Source: Phocicoccus pinnipedialis
Lineage (GTDB): Bacteria; Bacillota; Bacilli; Staphylococcales; Salinicoccaceae
Assembly: GCF_903994035.1 (NCBI RefSeq)
Contig: NZ_CAJEWB010000006.1
Location: 1 to 64,000 of the forward strand
Reading direction: 5' to 3'
DNA length: 64,000 nt
The notes beneath the pieces were generated by a model. That model was not told the origin of the DNA and did not search any database. It worked only from the letters and a program-made list of their open reading frames with translations. Below, piece by piece: positions 8,724-17,677 of the stretch. Numbering within the stretch: position 1 is the stretch's first letter; every line of letters begins with the position of its first letter. Position numbers and translations under genes: made by a program.

Positions 8724-11385
8724 ACATCATACTTTTAATACTTTCATAAATTCTTTTTCTGTTATTATGATCTCTATATTTTAATATTCTATCTAGATTT
8801 TCGACAGAGTTTACAAATTTATTTTGGATAGCCTCATGAATTAAATCGACTAACTCTTCTTCACTTCCAGCGATATCTCCAACAAAAGTTTCTTCAATTG
8901 GTCTTAATAAACCTTTTCTGAAAAATTTATCATCATCAAAATGATAATAAATTACTGGTTTATTCATAAGTAAAAAATCAAAGCTCACACTACTAAAATC
9001 AGTTACTAAAAGCGAATGATTAATCAGTAATTCCTGTACGCTTTCTTCCCCTAGCTCTATAAAATCAATATTAGGTCCAGTTTTTAAGTTCTTTGAATTG
9101 AACAATGACTGCGCACGATAATGCGGATAAAAGTTTAACCTAATATCATTGACTTCAAGAATATTATTTAAACGTTCATTTGTTAATAAACTTTTATACC
9201 TATGGAAATAGTCGCTCGCTTCAAATACTTCTTCATTGTTTAACCAATCTCTCCAAGTAGGCATTAAAAGGATATCTTTCGTTAAGTTATCAAATGGTAG
9301 ATAGTCAAATCGAGCTAATCCTGTCACAACTATGTCCTCAGATTCATATTGCATGATATCCATGACGATATCTTTCTTCTCTGAATCACTTGAAACAATA
9401 AATAAGTCAAACGGGTCTTCGTAGTAAAATTTATGATACTCTACAGGCTTTCTTCCTAATACACCATGTTGTAAAAACACTTTAAAAGTATTCTCATAGT
9501 CAAAGAAGCCTTTTGCTGGTTTATACGGTAGAATATTTTCAAAATCATGTGTACATAATAAAACTCCTGCTTGTAAAGAAATCTCATAATGTTCTAAGCT
9601 GCCAAATTTCAACACATTCTCACCATGCTTAATCTTTTCATAATCCTTTGAAAATTCATCTATCACATAATATACTGATTCATTCGTTTGATTCCGTAGA
9701 AACTCAAACATAGCAAGACCATTTTCTTGAGCTGTATCTCTACGTTCTCCCACTAACCATATATTCGGATTTCTTTTAAATTTATCAGCATCGATTTCTT
9801 TTGGCACTACAAATGTTTCGATTTTCAGGTTATTAAATGGAGTTGTTGTTACTAAAAAGTTAACATAATCACCATCCATATTTTCTATAGAAACATGACT
9901 GTAATAAGTGTCCTTCTTATAGTCTGAATGTTGGTATTCGATTTTTGTTTTGCGAATCACTTCTCCAATGTCATTTACATACCCTATATAAATATCGATA
10001 ATGGTTTTATCTTGACTCATTATATTGATTAATTCATGTGGATCTAAACTCAGTTTAAATTCATCTTCGATTGGAAGTATATATTCTTGTTCACTATTTC
10101 TATCAATTAGAATCATAGATTGTTGCAAATTTTTGAACTTTTGATTTCCATTTATATATCCCTCAAGAATTAAACCATCAATGTTTTTAATTAACCTTTT
10201 TATTTTAGGACGCTTCATGGTAAAGCCTAGATAGCCATCAATTCTTTTATAAAACTTCACTCTTAATATTTCACCAAGATAGTTGTATTCTTCATCTAAA
10301 GAATTATCAAGCTCAGTTCTATCAAGTTTGATTTGATAAATCTTTTCTTCGTCCTGTAACATTAATTTCTTTCTAGAAAACCTCTCAATCAAATCATCTA
10401 TTTCTATCATATATTCACCTGAAGAGATTGGTAATACTTCTTTTATATGATTAGAAACTACATCTGTAATTAATAAGTTTTTGCCTAACATATCTTCTAT
10501 GTTTTGGTGCTTTAAAACCATACATGCTTTATTATTCCCAATATATTCTATTATTAATTCATCTAAATGAATAATGTGTTCAATTACAGTAAATTCTAGG
10601 TATTTAATTTCGTTATTTAGTTCAAATCTATGTTCTTTAGTCTCAAAAATTTGTTTAATGTCAGTGTTTGCGATGATGTTATACATACACTCACCTTTTT
10701 GTGCATATAATTTAAATTTTCCTTTTGTAAACTGGTCTAAATTAGAAATAGATATATCATTATCGATTTTTTTTACATCAAATACCTTTACGAATTTATG
10801 TGCATATAATGCATAAATATTGTCTATGTCATTAATATGTGTATCTTCAATATTCAAATATAGTGTTTGATTCTTATGTTTAACGTAGTTACAATAAACA
10901 GTTCGATCCTTCACTTCATATTCATCTGGAAATCGTAACTTTTGATATACAGATGATATTTGTACTGCTCTTGAAGTGAAGACTTTGTATAACTTTTCAT
11001 TAAAAATAAATCTTGTTATATTGTTCTCATTGTTTATTTGTCTTTTTACATTCATTTTTTCATCGTTTGACTTAAGTTGAATCGTAAATCCATCAGTATA
11101 TTCTTCCAAGTAATTTAATGGAATCTTAACAGTTATAAGCAAGTCATTTTTCTTTGTAGATAATTTATATGAATTATCCTTTGTTATTAAAAACGCATGA
11201 TAATCTGAATAAAAACGGACATTTATATGTGGTTCTATTTCATAAGTTACATAAATGCTTTCTTCTATCTTTTCAAGATGTACTACTGAAATACTTCTTC
11301 TAAATTTTTTCCTAAATGACTTAGGAAAGTATCCAGCAAAGTTTGAACTTAAATACTTCGCAAATTTATGGAGCATCTTTTTCAT
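8722..11385 (-). CDS. Large CDP-polyol phosphotransferase (TagF-like), tandem paralog 2
   Basis: 887-residue protein whose C-terminal 380 residues carry the CDP-glycerol/ribitol transferase fold: VFLQHGVLGRKP (His640, QHG in place of the usual WHG), LMPTWRDW (708-714), NFYPHYRAQ (His755) and LLVTDFSSVSFDF (793-804). The first 490 residues are beta-rich with no membrane span or signal peptide, and are probably structural or acceptor-binding domains. The neighbouring gene upstream is a clear paralog. The segment around residues 508-530 (NFLVTTTPFNNLKIETFVVP) is nearly identical in both. It should polymerise or modify a polyol-phosphate glycopolymer in the cytoplasm; donor and acceptor are not known. 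An AGAGGT site precedes ATG 11385. Confidence 0.82.
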   Translation of the reverse strand: MKKMLHKFAKYLSSNFAGYFPKSFRKKFRRSISVVHLEKIEESIYVTYEIEPHINVRFYSDYHAFLITKDNSYKLSTKKNDLLITVKIPLNYLEEYTDGFTIQLKSNDEKMNVKRQINNENNITRFIFNEKLYKVFTSRAVQISSVYQKLRFPDEYEVKDRTVYCNYVKHKNQTLYLNIEDTHINDIDNIYALYAHKFVKVFDVKKIDNDISISNLDQFTKGKFKLYAQKGECMYNIIANTDIKQIFETKEHRFELNNEIKYLEFTVIEHIIHLDELIIEYIGNNKACMVLKHQNIEDMLGKNLLITDVVSNHIKEVLPISSGEYMIEIDDLIERFSRKKLMLQDEEKIYQIKLDRTELDNSLDEEYNYLGEILRVKFYKRIDGYLGFTMKRPKIKRLIKNIDGLILEGYINGNQKFKNLQQSMILIDRNSEQEYILPIEDEFKLSLDPHELINIMSQDKTIIDIYIGYVNDIGEVIRKTKIEYQHSDYKKDTYYSHVSIENMDGDYVNFLVTTTPFNNLKIETFVVPKEIDADKFKRNPNIWLVGERRDTAQENGLAMFEFLRNQTNESVYYVIDEFSKDYEKIKHGENVLKFGSLEHYEISLQAGVLLCTHDFENILPYKPAKGFFDYENTFKVFLQHGVLGRKPVEYHKFYYEDPFDLFIVSSDSEKKDIVMDIMQYESEDIVVTGLARFDYLPFDNLTKDILLMPTWRDWLNNEEVFEASDYFHRYKSLLTNERLNNILEVNDIRLNFYPHYRAQSLFNSKNLKTGPNIDFIELGEESVQELLINHSLLVTDFSSVSFDFLLMNKPVIYYHFDDDKFFRKGLLRPIEETFVGDIAGSEEELVDLIHEAIQNKFVNSVENLDRILKYRDHNNRKRIYESIKSMM

Positions 11386-11432
11386 TTGAGAAACCTCTTT
11401 ATCTATTTGTATATAATAAATTTGATATACCC

Positions 11433-14054
11433 TTACATAATACGATTCACCCCTGAAACAACCTCGTATATTCTCTTACAATTATCATGGTCGATAAACT
11501 TGAATATGCCTGACAGGTCGTCAACATTGGCCTTAAATTCGTCTTTAATGATCTTTTCAATATCACTTATGAGTTGTTCTTCGGTTTCTGCAATATCTCC
11601 TAAGAACGTTTCATTTACTGGTCTCAGTATTCCTCTATTAAAGAAACTTGATTCATCGAAATGATAGTACAATACCGGCTTTTTCATCATCGTGAAATCA
11701 AAGCTTACACTGCTATAATCTGTAATCAATAATGCATGAGCGATTAGTAAATCTTGGACTGTTCTCTCACCAAGTTCAATAAAGTTCACACGATCATTCG
11801 TCTCAAGTAACTCTGTATTAAAGAATGGCTGTGCTCTATAGTGCGGATAGAAATTTAAATACACATTATTTTCATCAAGAATCTCATGAAGTCTCTCATT
11901 TTCAATCAGAGATTTATATCTAAGATAATATTCACTTTCTAAGAATGCATCATCTGTATTAATCCAATCTCTCCACGTTGGCATGAGTAGAATATGACTC
12001 GCTTTTTGGTCTAGTGGTAATTGGTCAAAACGTGCAAGTCCTGTGACAACAACTTCATCACTGCTATATCCCATTTCTTTCATCACAACATCGAATTTTT
12101 CCTCATCTGAAGACACAATAAATAAATCAAAGGGGTCATTATAATATTTTTTATGATACTCTGCTGGTTTACGTCCAAGTACTCCATGCTGCAAGAAGAC
12201 TTTTAAAGTATCCTCATAATTGAAGAACCCACCTGCTGGCTTGTATGGCAGAATATTTTCAAAATCGTGCGTACACAGCAATACTCCCGCTTCAAGTGAT
12301 TTTTTAAAATGTTCTAAACTACCGAACGTCAGCACATTATCTAAGTGTTTAATTTTCTCATAATCAAGACTATCTTTTTCAATAACATAATATGCATCAA
12401 CTGACGTATGTTCTCTTAGATAGTTGAATAATGTGATTCCATTTTCTTGAGCAGTGTCTGATCGTTCTCCGATAAGCCACACGTTTTTGTTTCTTACAAC
12501 TCTAGTATCTAACGCTTTAGGAACCACGAATGTCTCTATCTTTAAGTTATTGAATGGGGTCGTTGTCACTAAGAAGTGTACGTGATCTCCATTTTCTTTA
12601 GTAATTACCTTTTGTTCGTAGTAATTATCTTTTTTATAATTCGAATGTTTATACGTTATTTTTGCTTTAGTAATAATTTCTAAATTATCATCAAGCATAC
12701 CAACAAATACATCAATGACTGTTTTATCACGACTCATTATCTCTAGTAGTTTATTTGTATTTAATTCAAGGTTAAATTTCTTGTTTATTGGTTCAACGTA
12801 CTGCTCTCCACTATAACGATCTTCAAAGATCATCACTGTTGTCTCTGAGTTAAATTGTCCTTTTTCTTTTACAAAGCCAGTGAATGTAAAGTCTTTTACA
12901 TCTGTTATTCGTCTCAACAGTTTCGGTCTCTTCACACTAAATCCAAGATAATCATCACGGCGTTTATAGAAGTGTGCCGTTAAGACCTCGTCCATAAATG
13001 TAACTTCTCCAGACATATAATCTTTAATATATGACTGACTGATATCTACCTGATATTTGATATCATCATTGATAATATTGATTTTCTTACGCGTGTAATC
13101 ATTAATAAGCGCTTCAATCGGTAATTCAACACTTAAATCATCTGACATATCAAATCGTTCTAATACATCCAGTGTAAAGTCATAAATACCAAACTGGGGT
13201 CGTTCAATAACACCTATAGAATCGATATCAAATTGAACTTTTACTTTCTCATCTTCTACTTCATTTACAGTAAAGGATTTAGGATAGACTATGTGTTCAT
13301 TAATATCGATCGTAAATCTATCCTCTACGGATTTAAAATCAAATAAGTAGAGTTTAGAAAACAATTTTAATGATAAGTTCTTTGTATTTGATACTGGATA
13401 TATTTCATTGTTATTCCCAATATAAAGCTGAGCTCTACCATGAGTTAAATCATCAATATTAAATACCGTTAGTGTTCTTTCATCGTTGACATGCTTTATA
13501 AGCTCAACAAATTTATGCGGATATGATAAGAATAACTGTGTTTTATTAGATACTTTAAAATCCTCAAACGTTATATTAAAGGAATCTCTATCTACGTTTA
13601 AGTCCCTGATTTCAACTGGGGACTCTTTAAAATTTAATGTCATGAATCTCTTTGAAAGATACGTATCTCTTTTTGCTTTGATATTATATAGTTTTTCATT
13701 AATAATATACTGAGTTTTAATTGTCTCGTCATCTGGCTCTCTTTCCAGTTTAATGCGCATTGGCACATCAAATGAATACAACTGAATCATTAAGTTATCA
13801 GGTGTGTTATCAAAAAAGTGTCGTGGAAGTTTCACTTTGATAATTCGTTCTTGGTACGTACAATCAAGTGGATAACTGCGATCTTTTATAAACACCTTTG
13901 CAGTATAATTCGATATTACTCTTAAATTAATAAATGGGAGCACTTCATATGTAAATGTAAAGTGATCCCATTCTTCATTAATATCGATAAGCTCTATAAA
14001 CTTAGTAAACTTTTCTCTCACATGTTTTGAAAAATAATTAGTAAATGTGCTCAT
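11433..14054 (-). CDS. Large CDP-polyol phosphotransferase (TagF-like), tandem paralog 1
   Basis: 873 residues with the same architecture as its downstream neighbour: a long beta-rich N-terminal half, then HFLVTTTPFNNLKIETFVVP, VFLQHGVLGRKP, LMPTWRDW, NFYPHYRAQ and LITDYSSVSFDF. It keeps the canonical TDYSS where the paralog has TDFSS. AGGAG lies 5 nt before ATG 14054. It begins 15 nt after the CapB-like gene, so it belongs to the tarA operon. The pair looks like a gene duplication with divergence concentrated in the N-terminal half, suggesting different acceptors or successive steps. Product and donor are inferred only from the family. Confidence 0.82.
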   Translation of the reverse strand: MSTFTNYFSKHVREKFTKFIELIDINEEWDHFTFTYEVLPFINLRVISNYTAKVFIKDRSYPLDCTYQERIIKVKLPRHFFDNTPDNLMIQLYSFDVPMRIKLEREPDDETIKTQYIINEKLYNIKAKRDTYLSKRFMTLNFKESPVEIRDLNVDRDSFNITFEDFKVSNKTQLFLSYPHKFVELIKHVNDERTLTVFNIDDLTHGRAQLYIGNNNEIYPVSNTKNLSLKLFSKLYLFDFKSVEDRFTIDINEHIVYPKSFTVNEVEDEKVKVQFDIDSIGVIERPQFGIYDFTLDVLERFDMSDDLSVELPIEALINDYTRKKINIINDDIKYQVDISQSYIKDYMSGEVTFMDEVLTAHFYKRRDDYLGFSVKRPKLLRRITDVKDFTFTGFVKEKGQFNSETTVMIFEDRYSGEQYVEPINKKFNLELNTNKLLEIMSRDKTVIDVFVGMLDDNLEIITKAKITYKHSNYKKDNYYEQKVITKENGDHVHFLVTTTPFNNLKIETFVVPKALDTRVVRNKNVWLIGERSDTAQENGITLFNYLREHTSVDAYYVIEKDSLDYEKIKHLDNVLTFGSLEHFKKSLEAGVLLCTHDFENILPYKPAGGFFNYEDTLKVFLQHGVLGRKPAEYHKKYYNDPFDLFIVSSDEEKFDVVMKEMGYSSDEVVVTGLARFDQLPLDQKASHILLMPTWRDWINTDDAFLESEYYLRYKSLIENERLHEILDENNVYLNFYPHYRAQPFFNTELLETNDRVNFIELGERTVQDLLIAHALLITDYSSVSFDFTMMKKPVLYYHFDESSFFNRGILRPVNETFLGDIAETEEQLISDIEKIIKDEFKANVDDLSGIFKFIDHDNCKRIYEVVSGVNRIM

Positions 14055-14069
14055 CTCTACTCCTATTTA

Positions 14070-14705
14070 TTACGATTTTTCTAAATTATTGACAATACCA
14101 ATAATTTTAATTTCATGTTTCTCAATTAATTGCACGAGTCCATCTAACTCATCGTTGTCCCTGCTACGGTTATCAACAAGTACGACACCATCAACAAAAT
14201 CTTTTAATGCTTCTAGGTATACGTCTTCATTTTTACTTGAATTGATATCTAAAATGCAAAAGTCAAAAGAGTGTTTAAGTGTCTTAGTCAAATATCTAAA
14301 TTTATTAGATAGTAACACCATACCCGTTTCATCTTTTTCTAGTCCTGCAAAGATGATGCTTAACCCATAAACGGACGTATCGTAAATCATGTATGAAATA
14401 TTCTCGTCATGTAGAACAGCATCTGAAACACCTTTACGCATTTGCATATCGAATGTCTCGTTAATTGATGGATTTTCGAAATCTGCGTCTAGGTATACTA
14501 CTCTACCGCCTAGCTTTGCTAAGCTGATTGCAACATTTGTTGCCACTGTTGATTTACCGTCTCCATTTTTCGTAGACATAAATAGAATGACCTTTTTATC
14601 ATCACCCGCATAAAATTTCAGTTTTTCTGACATTTTTAAATATGCACTTGATGTTTCATCATTCGGTGAATCAATCACGATTCTATTTCTATTAAATACG
14701 TTCAT
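14070..14705 (-). CDS. CapB/CpsD-like ParA-type ATPase lacking the tyrosine cluster
   Basis: About 211 residues related to the cytoplasmic ATPases of capsule co-polymerases. Walker A is STKNGDGKST (44-53) and Walker A' is YLDADFENPS (71-80). The Walker B region is FCILDINSS (Asp153), where bacterial tyrosine kinases have VDTPP. The C-terminus ends NNLEKS, without the Tyr cluster that CapB autophosphorylates. It may therefore regulate polymer assembly by ATP binding rather than by tyrosine phosphorylation. ATG 14705 has AGGTGAG 7 nt upstream; the in-frame GTG at 14717 overlaps that site. It directly follows the Wzz-like gene. Confidence 0.75.
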   Translation of the reverse strand: MNVFNRNRIVIDSPNDETSSAYLKMSEKLKFYAGDDKKVILFMSTKNGDGKSTVATNVAISLAKLGGRVVYLDADFENPSINETFDMQMRKGVSDAVLHDENISYMIYDTSVYGLSIIFAGLEKDETGMVLLSNKFRYLTKTLKHSFDFCILDINSSKNEDVYLEALKDFVDGVVLVDNRSRDNDELDGLVQLIEKHEIKIIGIVNNLEKS

Positions 14706-14717
14706 TTCTTCACTCAC

Positions 14718-15284
14718 CTAATATACTTTTATTGTACCTAGTACCGGATATTTTTTAAGAGAATCTGGTCTATCTTCAGAAATTCTTATATTTTTCGGAT
14801 TTTTTATTACGTTAATTAGCACTCCAATCAGTACGCCAATCAATACGCCTGCAGTGATATACAACACTTTCGGTAATGTAGACACGTTTTTAATTTCTGA
14901 AGCTTTACTCAACTTGTTAACCATCACTTCAGAATCAGTAAATATGTTTTCAACGTTTTGTGCGTAACGATTTGCAATTTCCAGCGCGTCTTCTTTGTTA
15001 TTAAATGAAACATGTATTGAATAAGTATTATCTTTTTGTTTAATATCTACAGCTTTTTCCAATTCAAGCATAGATACATTCCAATTATTTTCCTTAATTA
15101 AATCATTCAATATTTTTTCTGATTTAAATTCTTTAGTTAACGGTATTTCTACACCATTATCTTCAAAAGTCACTTGGCTCACTGCATCATATTTATCATT
15201 AACAAAAAAATACATAAGTGATGCTGCTACGATACCTACTATCAATGCCCATAAAATCACATTCATCAATTTACTGTTATTCAT
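14718..15284 (-). CDS. Wzz/CapA-like polysaccharide co-polymerase
   Basis: 188 residues with two membrane helices (about 8-27 and 138-162) flanking an extracellular loop of some 110 residues. This is the layout of Gram-positive CapA/YveK proteins that set chain length and activate a partner CapB ATPase. The loop holds the usual ANRYAQNVENIF-like helix near the second membrane span, and the C-terminal tail (NVIKNPKNIRISEDRP) is the kinase-contact region in relatives. It lies between tarA and the CapB-like ATPase, so the module is embedded in a WTA operon, not a capsule locus. Confidence 0.78.
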   Translation of the reverse strand: MNNSKLMNVILWALIVGIVAASLMYFFVNDKYDAVSQVTFEDNGVEIPLTKEFKSEKILNDLIKENNWNVSMLELEKAVDIKQKDNTYSIHVSFNNKEDALEIANRYAQNVENIFTDSEVMVNKLSKASEIKNVSTLPKVLYITAGVLIGVLIGVLINVIKNPKNIRISEDRPDSLKKYPVLGTIKVY

Positions 15285-15300
15285 CGTTTCATTCCTATAA

Positions 15301-16041
15301 TCATTTTCTTTTAAATAATGGTAACTGTTTGACCATAAATTTTAATATGTTTAAGTTTCTTCCAATGCGCTCTGGTTGTTTGATCATTCTATAAAGCCAC
15401 TCTAAATTTAGCTTAATCCACATTTCAGGCGCGCGTTTTACTGTGCCTGCCAATACGTCGAAACTTCCACCTACACCCATAAACAGGCCTTTTTCGAACT
15501 GGTCTAAATTTTGATGTATCCACGTCTCTTGTCTTGGTACGCCTAAAGCAACAAAGACTAAATCCGGTTCGAGCTCTCTGATTTCTTTCGCGATTCGATC
15601 ATCGTTCATATCGAAATAGCCATGATGACGGCCGACAATTTCAACATTTGGAAAGTTCACTATGATGTGTTCACTCGCTTTTTTGTTTACACTTTCTTCT
15701 GCACCCAGTAAATAAACTTTGAGACCATCTTTATTGCCAACGTTTAAAAGGTCAACAAGTAAATCATAACCGGCAATTCTTTCTTTAATGAGTTTTTTAT
15801 TCATCTTGGCTGCAATGAGGATGCCAACACCATCTGCAATTGTATAATCACTACTTATTACCGCTTCTTTGTAAGCATCATCATAAGTCGTACGGTTTAC
15901 AATTTCAGGATTCGCAGTAACAATAAACGTTTTTTCATCATTTTTAATTCTAGGTATTAATATAGAATTAAGAAATTGTGTTTTCTCAATATTGATAAAT
16001 GAGATACCAGAAATATCCACATATTCATTTTGATTTATCAT
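15301..16041 (-). CDS. tarA: N-acetylmannosaminyltransferase TarA
   Basis: WecG/TagA/CpsF family enzyme that transfers ManNAc from UDP-ManNAc to GlcNAc-PP-undecaprenol, the first committed step of WTA synthesis. Its 246 residues carry TANPEIVNRTTYDD near 42-55, the catalytic-type Asp70 in YTIADGVGI, and VALGVPRQETWIH in the UDP-sugar binding part. The C-terminal basic tail (LNILKFMVKQLPLFKRK) fits membrane association. It follows the unknown 269-residue gene by 35 nt; a TATAAT in that gap could be its own -10. It is separated from the other tar genes by about 7 kb. Confidence 0.93.
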   Translation of the reverse strand: MINQNEYVDISGISFINIEKTQFLNSILIPRIKNDEKTFIVTANPEIVNRTTYDDAYKEAVISSDYTIADGVGILIAAKMNKKLIKERIAGYDLLVDLLNVGNKDGLKVYLLGAEESVNKKASEHIIVNFPNVEIVGRHHGYFDMNDDRIAKEIRELEPDLVFVALGVPRQETWIHQNLDQFEKGLFMGVGGSFDVLAGTVKRAPEMWIKLNLEWLYRMIKQPERIGRNLNILKFMVKQLPLFKRK

Positions 16042-16076
16042 ACGACTTCTTCCATTCTACTTTAATTATATACCAT

Positions 16077-16886
16077 CTAATTATCTTTTTGGATGAGACT
16101 CTCTAAGTCTTGGTACTTCACAAATCCAATAGTTTCTTTTTCATCTGATTGAATATATGACGGCACTTTTTCTTCGCCTTCAATTTGCACATTTGCATTC
16201 ACAAACCTGCCTAATATTGTGAATAATCTATGGATTAGGAGAGTCATTTCTTGTATGATGGATTGTGAAATTCGTGCGAGTTCAAGATGAATAATAGGAT
16301 TTAAGTGTGCACTCTTTGGATAACGATATTTTTTAATGAAATGTGATTCTGATAAAGTCAGTTCTGATCGTGACTTAAACTCTACAATAAAAAACGGTGT
16401 GCGTGAGTAGTCCTTAAATGCTTGATTAAATTGACGCTTAAAATGATAGAATTCAAGATGATTTGTTTCTTTTCTAACAAGATATTGCTCTCTATCTTGT
16501 TGAATATAAAACACGGTACCATCGTGGACATCGATTTCTGTTAGTAAATCATTGTAGGTATCACATGCTTTTATAAATTGAGTATAATCAAAAAGCAGTA
16601 AGTCCGTCTCTCTTTTTTCTATTCCATTATTAAATATTTCAATTTGAGCAGTACTCCCCTCAATCACAATGCGATCTGTGCCATGAAATAGATTACCTAT
16701 AGTAAGTGATTGAAATTCTTGGAATGGATATTCTCCATAATTTAATTTGCCCGCTTCGTGTGTTAAAAATTCTTGATCTAGAATAATTAATTGAATCAAT
16801 TTATCTAGTTTTTCTTCCGCAGAAATTTGGTAAGTAAACTGATTTGAACCAAGTTGTTCGCTCTTTACTTTAACAGTTAATTTCAA
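16077..16886 (-). CDS. Protein of unknown function between comK and tarA
   Basis: 269 residues that I do not recognise. There is no signal peptide, membrane span or catalytic motif; it looks like a soluble mixed alpha/beta protein. The start is TTG 16886 with AAGGGG 9-10 nt upstream; no ATG nearby has a site. It starts 59 nt after comK and ends 35 nt before tarA, all on the same strand, so it may be co-transcribed with either. Base composition matches its neighbours, so nothing suggests recent transfer. Confidence 0.7.
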   Translation of the reverse strand: MKLTVKVKSEQLGSNQFTYQISAEEKLDKLIQLIILDQEFLTHEAGKLNYGEYPFQEFQSLTIGNLFHGTDRIVIEGSTAQIEIFNNGIEKRETDLLLFDYTQFIKACDTYNDLLTEIDVHDGTVFYIQQDREQYLVRKETNHLEFYHFKRQFNQAFKDYSRTPFFIVEFKSRSELTLSESHFIKKYRYPKSAHLNPIIHLELARISQSIIQEMTLLIHRLFTILGRFVNANVQIEGEEKVPSYIQSDEKETIGFVKYQDLESLIQKDN

Positions 16887-16945
16887 ACGTTTCAGCCCCT
16901 TCTCATGATACTAATTTTAAGATACATCTATCCGTTTTTACAAGT

Positions 16946-17467
16946 TTATTCATTTGAATTACTCATATTATATATAATTGTATCATTATAATTCATGTGA
17001 TTGCGGTTGTCTCTTGCTATAACAAACTTTCCATATTGATCATTTAAAAACAAAGCTCTTGTATATTGTCTTTCAAACGCTGTGATCGATATAGGGATAT
17101 CCAGTTTAGAACCATTAGTGAATTCAACAATTACCCCTGTATCACTCTCTTTAAATGCGTAGCATTTACTTAAATTAATCCAGTAGTTATTTAATTTAAA
17201 CTGTTTTTCAGGAAGTGGAAATAATAAAAATCCATTATTTGTAGTAAAGATAATGGGAGTAAGCCTGTGGACGTTGAAGTGTATTTTTGCATGATATTTT
17301 CTTGCCTCTATATTGGTCGCGTAATATCTTTTCAAGGTATCATCGACCCATTTTGTCGTTGTTTTTGTACTATATGCCACTTGGTTCGTAAATACTGCAC
17401 GTGATGTGTACTTTACATCCATAATTGGCTCTATGTAAATACAATGGTTTGTAAGTTCGATATGCAT
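16946..17467 (-). CDS. comK: Competence transcription factor ComK
   Basis: 173 residues with the ComK core: FLLFPLP (80-86), YWINLSKCYAF (95-105), VEFTNGSKLDIPIS (114-127) and FERQYTRALFL (131-141). These align with the Bacillus ComK segments IFLFPT, WISHVHVKEF, VTFSNGKTMELPIS and FENQVYRTAWL. ComK activates late competence genes by binding paired AT-boxes. The position next to ktrB, htrA and prfC-murE matches comK in staphylococci. GAAAGGA precedes the ATG. The C-terminus is short compared with Bacillus ComK, where the tail binds MecA. Confidence 0.87.
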   Translation of the reverse strand: MHIELTNHCIYIEPIMDVKYTSRAVFTNQVAYSTKTTTKWVDDTLKRYYATNIEARKYHAKIHFNVHRLTPIIFTTNNGFLLFPLPEKQFKLNNYWINLSKCYAFKESDTGVIVEFTNGSKLDIPISITAFERQYTRALFLNDQYGKFVIARDNRNHMNYNDTIIYNMSNSNE

Positions 17468-17677
17468 GTATTTTCCTTTCTGTCACTGAGCGTTCACTTC
17501 GTATATCTACCATAACTTTTAGTTATATATAAATTATATGACATTATCGCTTAAAATTCATTAACAAAAGTTAACTTAAAGTTAACTTTAGTTCGTTATG
17601 CGTTTGGCGTTTTGTTAAAGACATTCATATAATTTATTTATCCGGAAATGAAACGATCGATCAGATTGAGAAAATAA
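17468..17677. promoter_or_regulatory. Divergent comK/sigma factor control region with symmetric repeat
   Basis: The gap between two divergent regulators holds a 23-bp symmetric element at 17567-17589: two copies of AAGTTAACTT, each itself a palindrome, sharing a central A and flanked by A/T. The halves also resemble ComK AT-boxes (AAAA-N5-TTTT) with one or two mismatches. TATAAT-like sequences occur toward comK. Autoregulation by ComK, or control by the sigma factor or a repressor, would all fit. Confidence 0.55.

Noticed and set aside
14070-14705. Functional bacterial tyrosine kinase
   Set aside because: The C-terminal Tyr cluster and the DTPP-type motif are absent.
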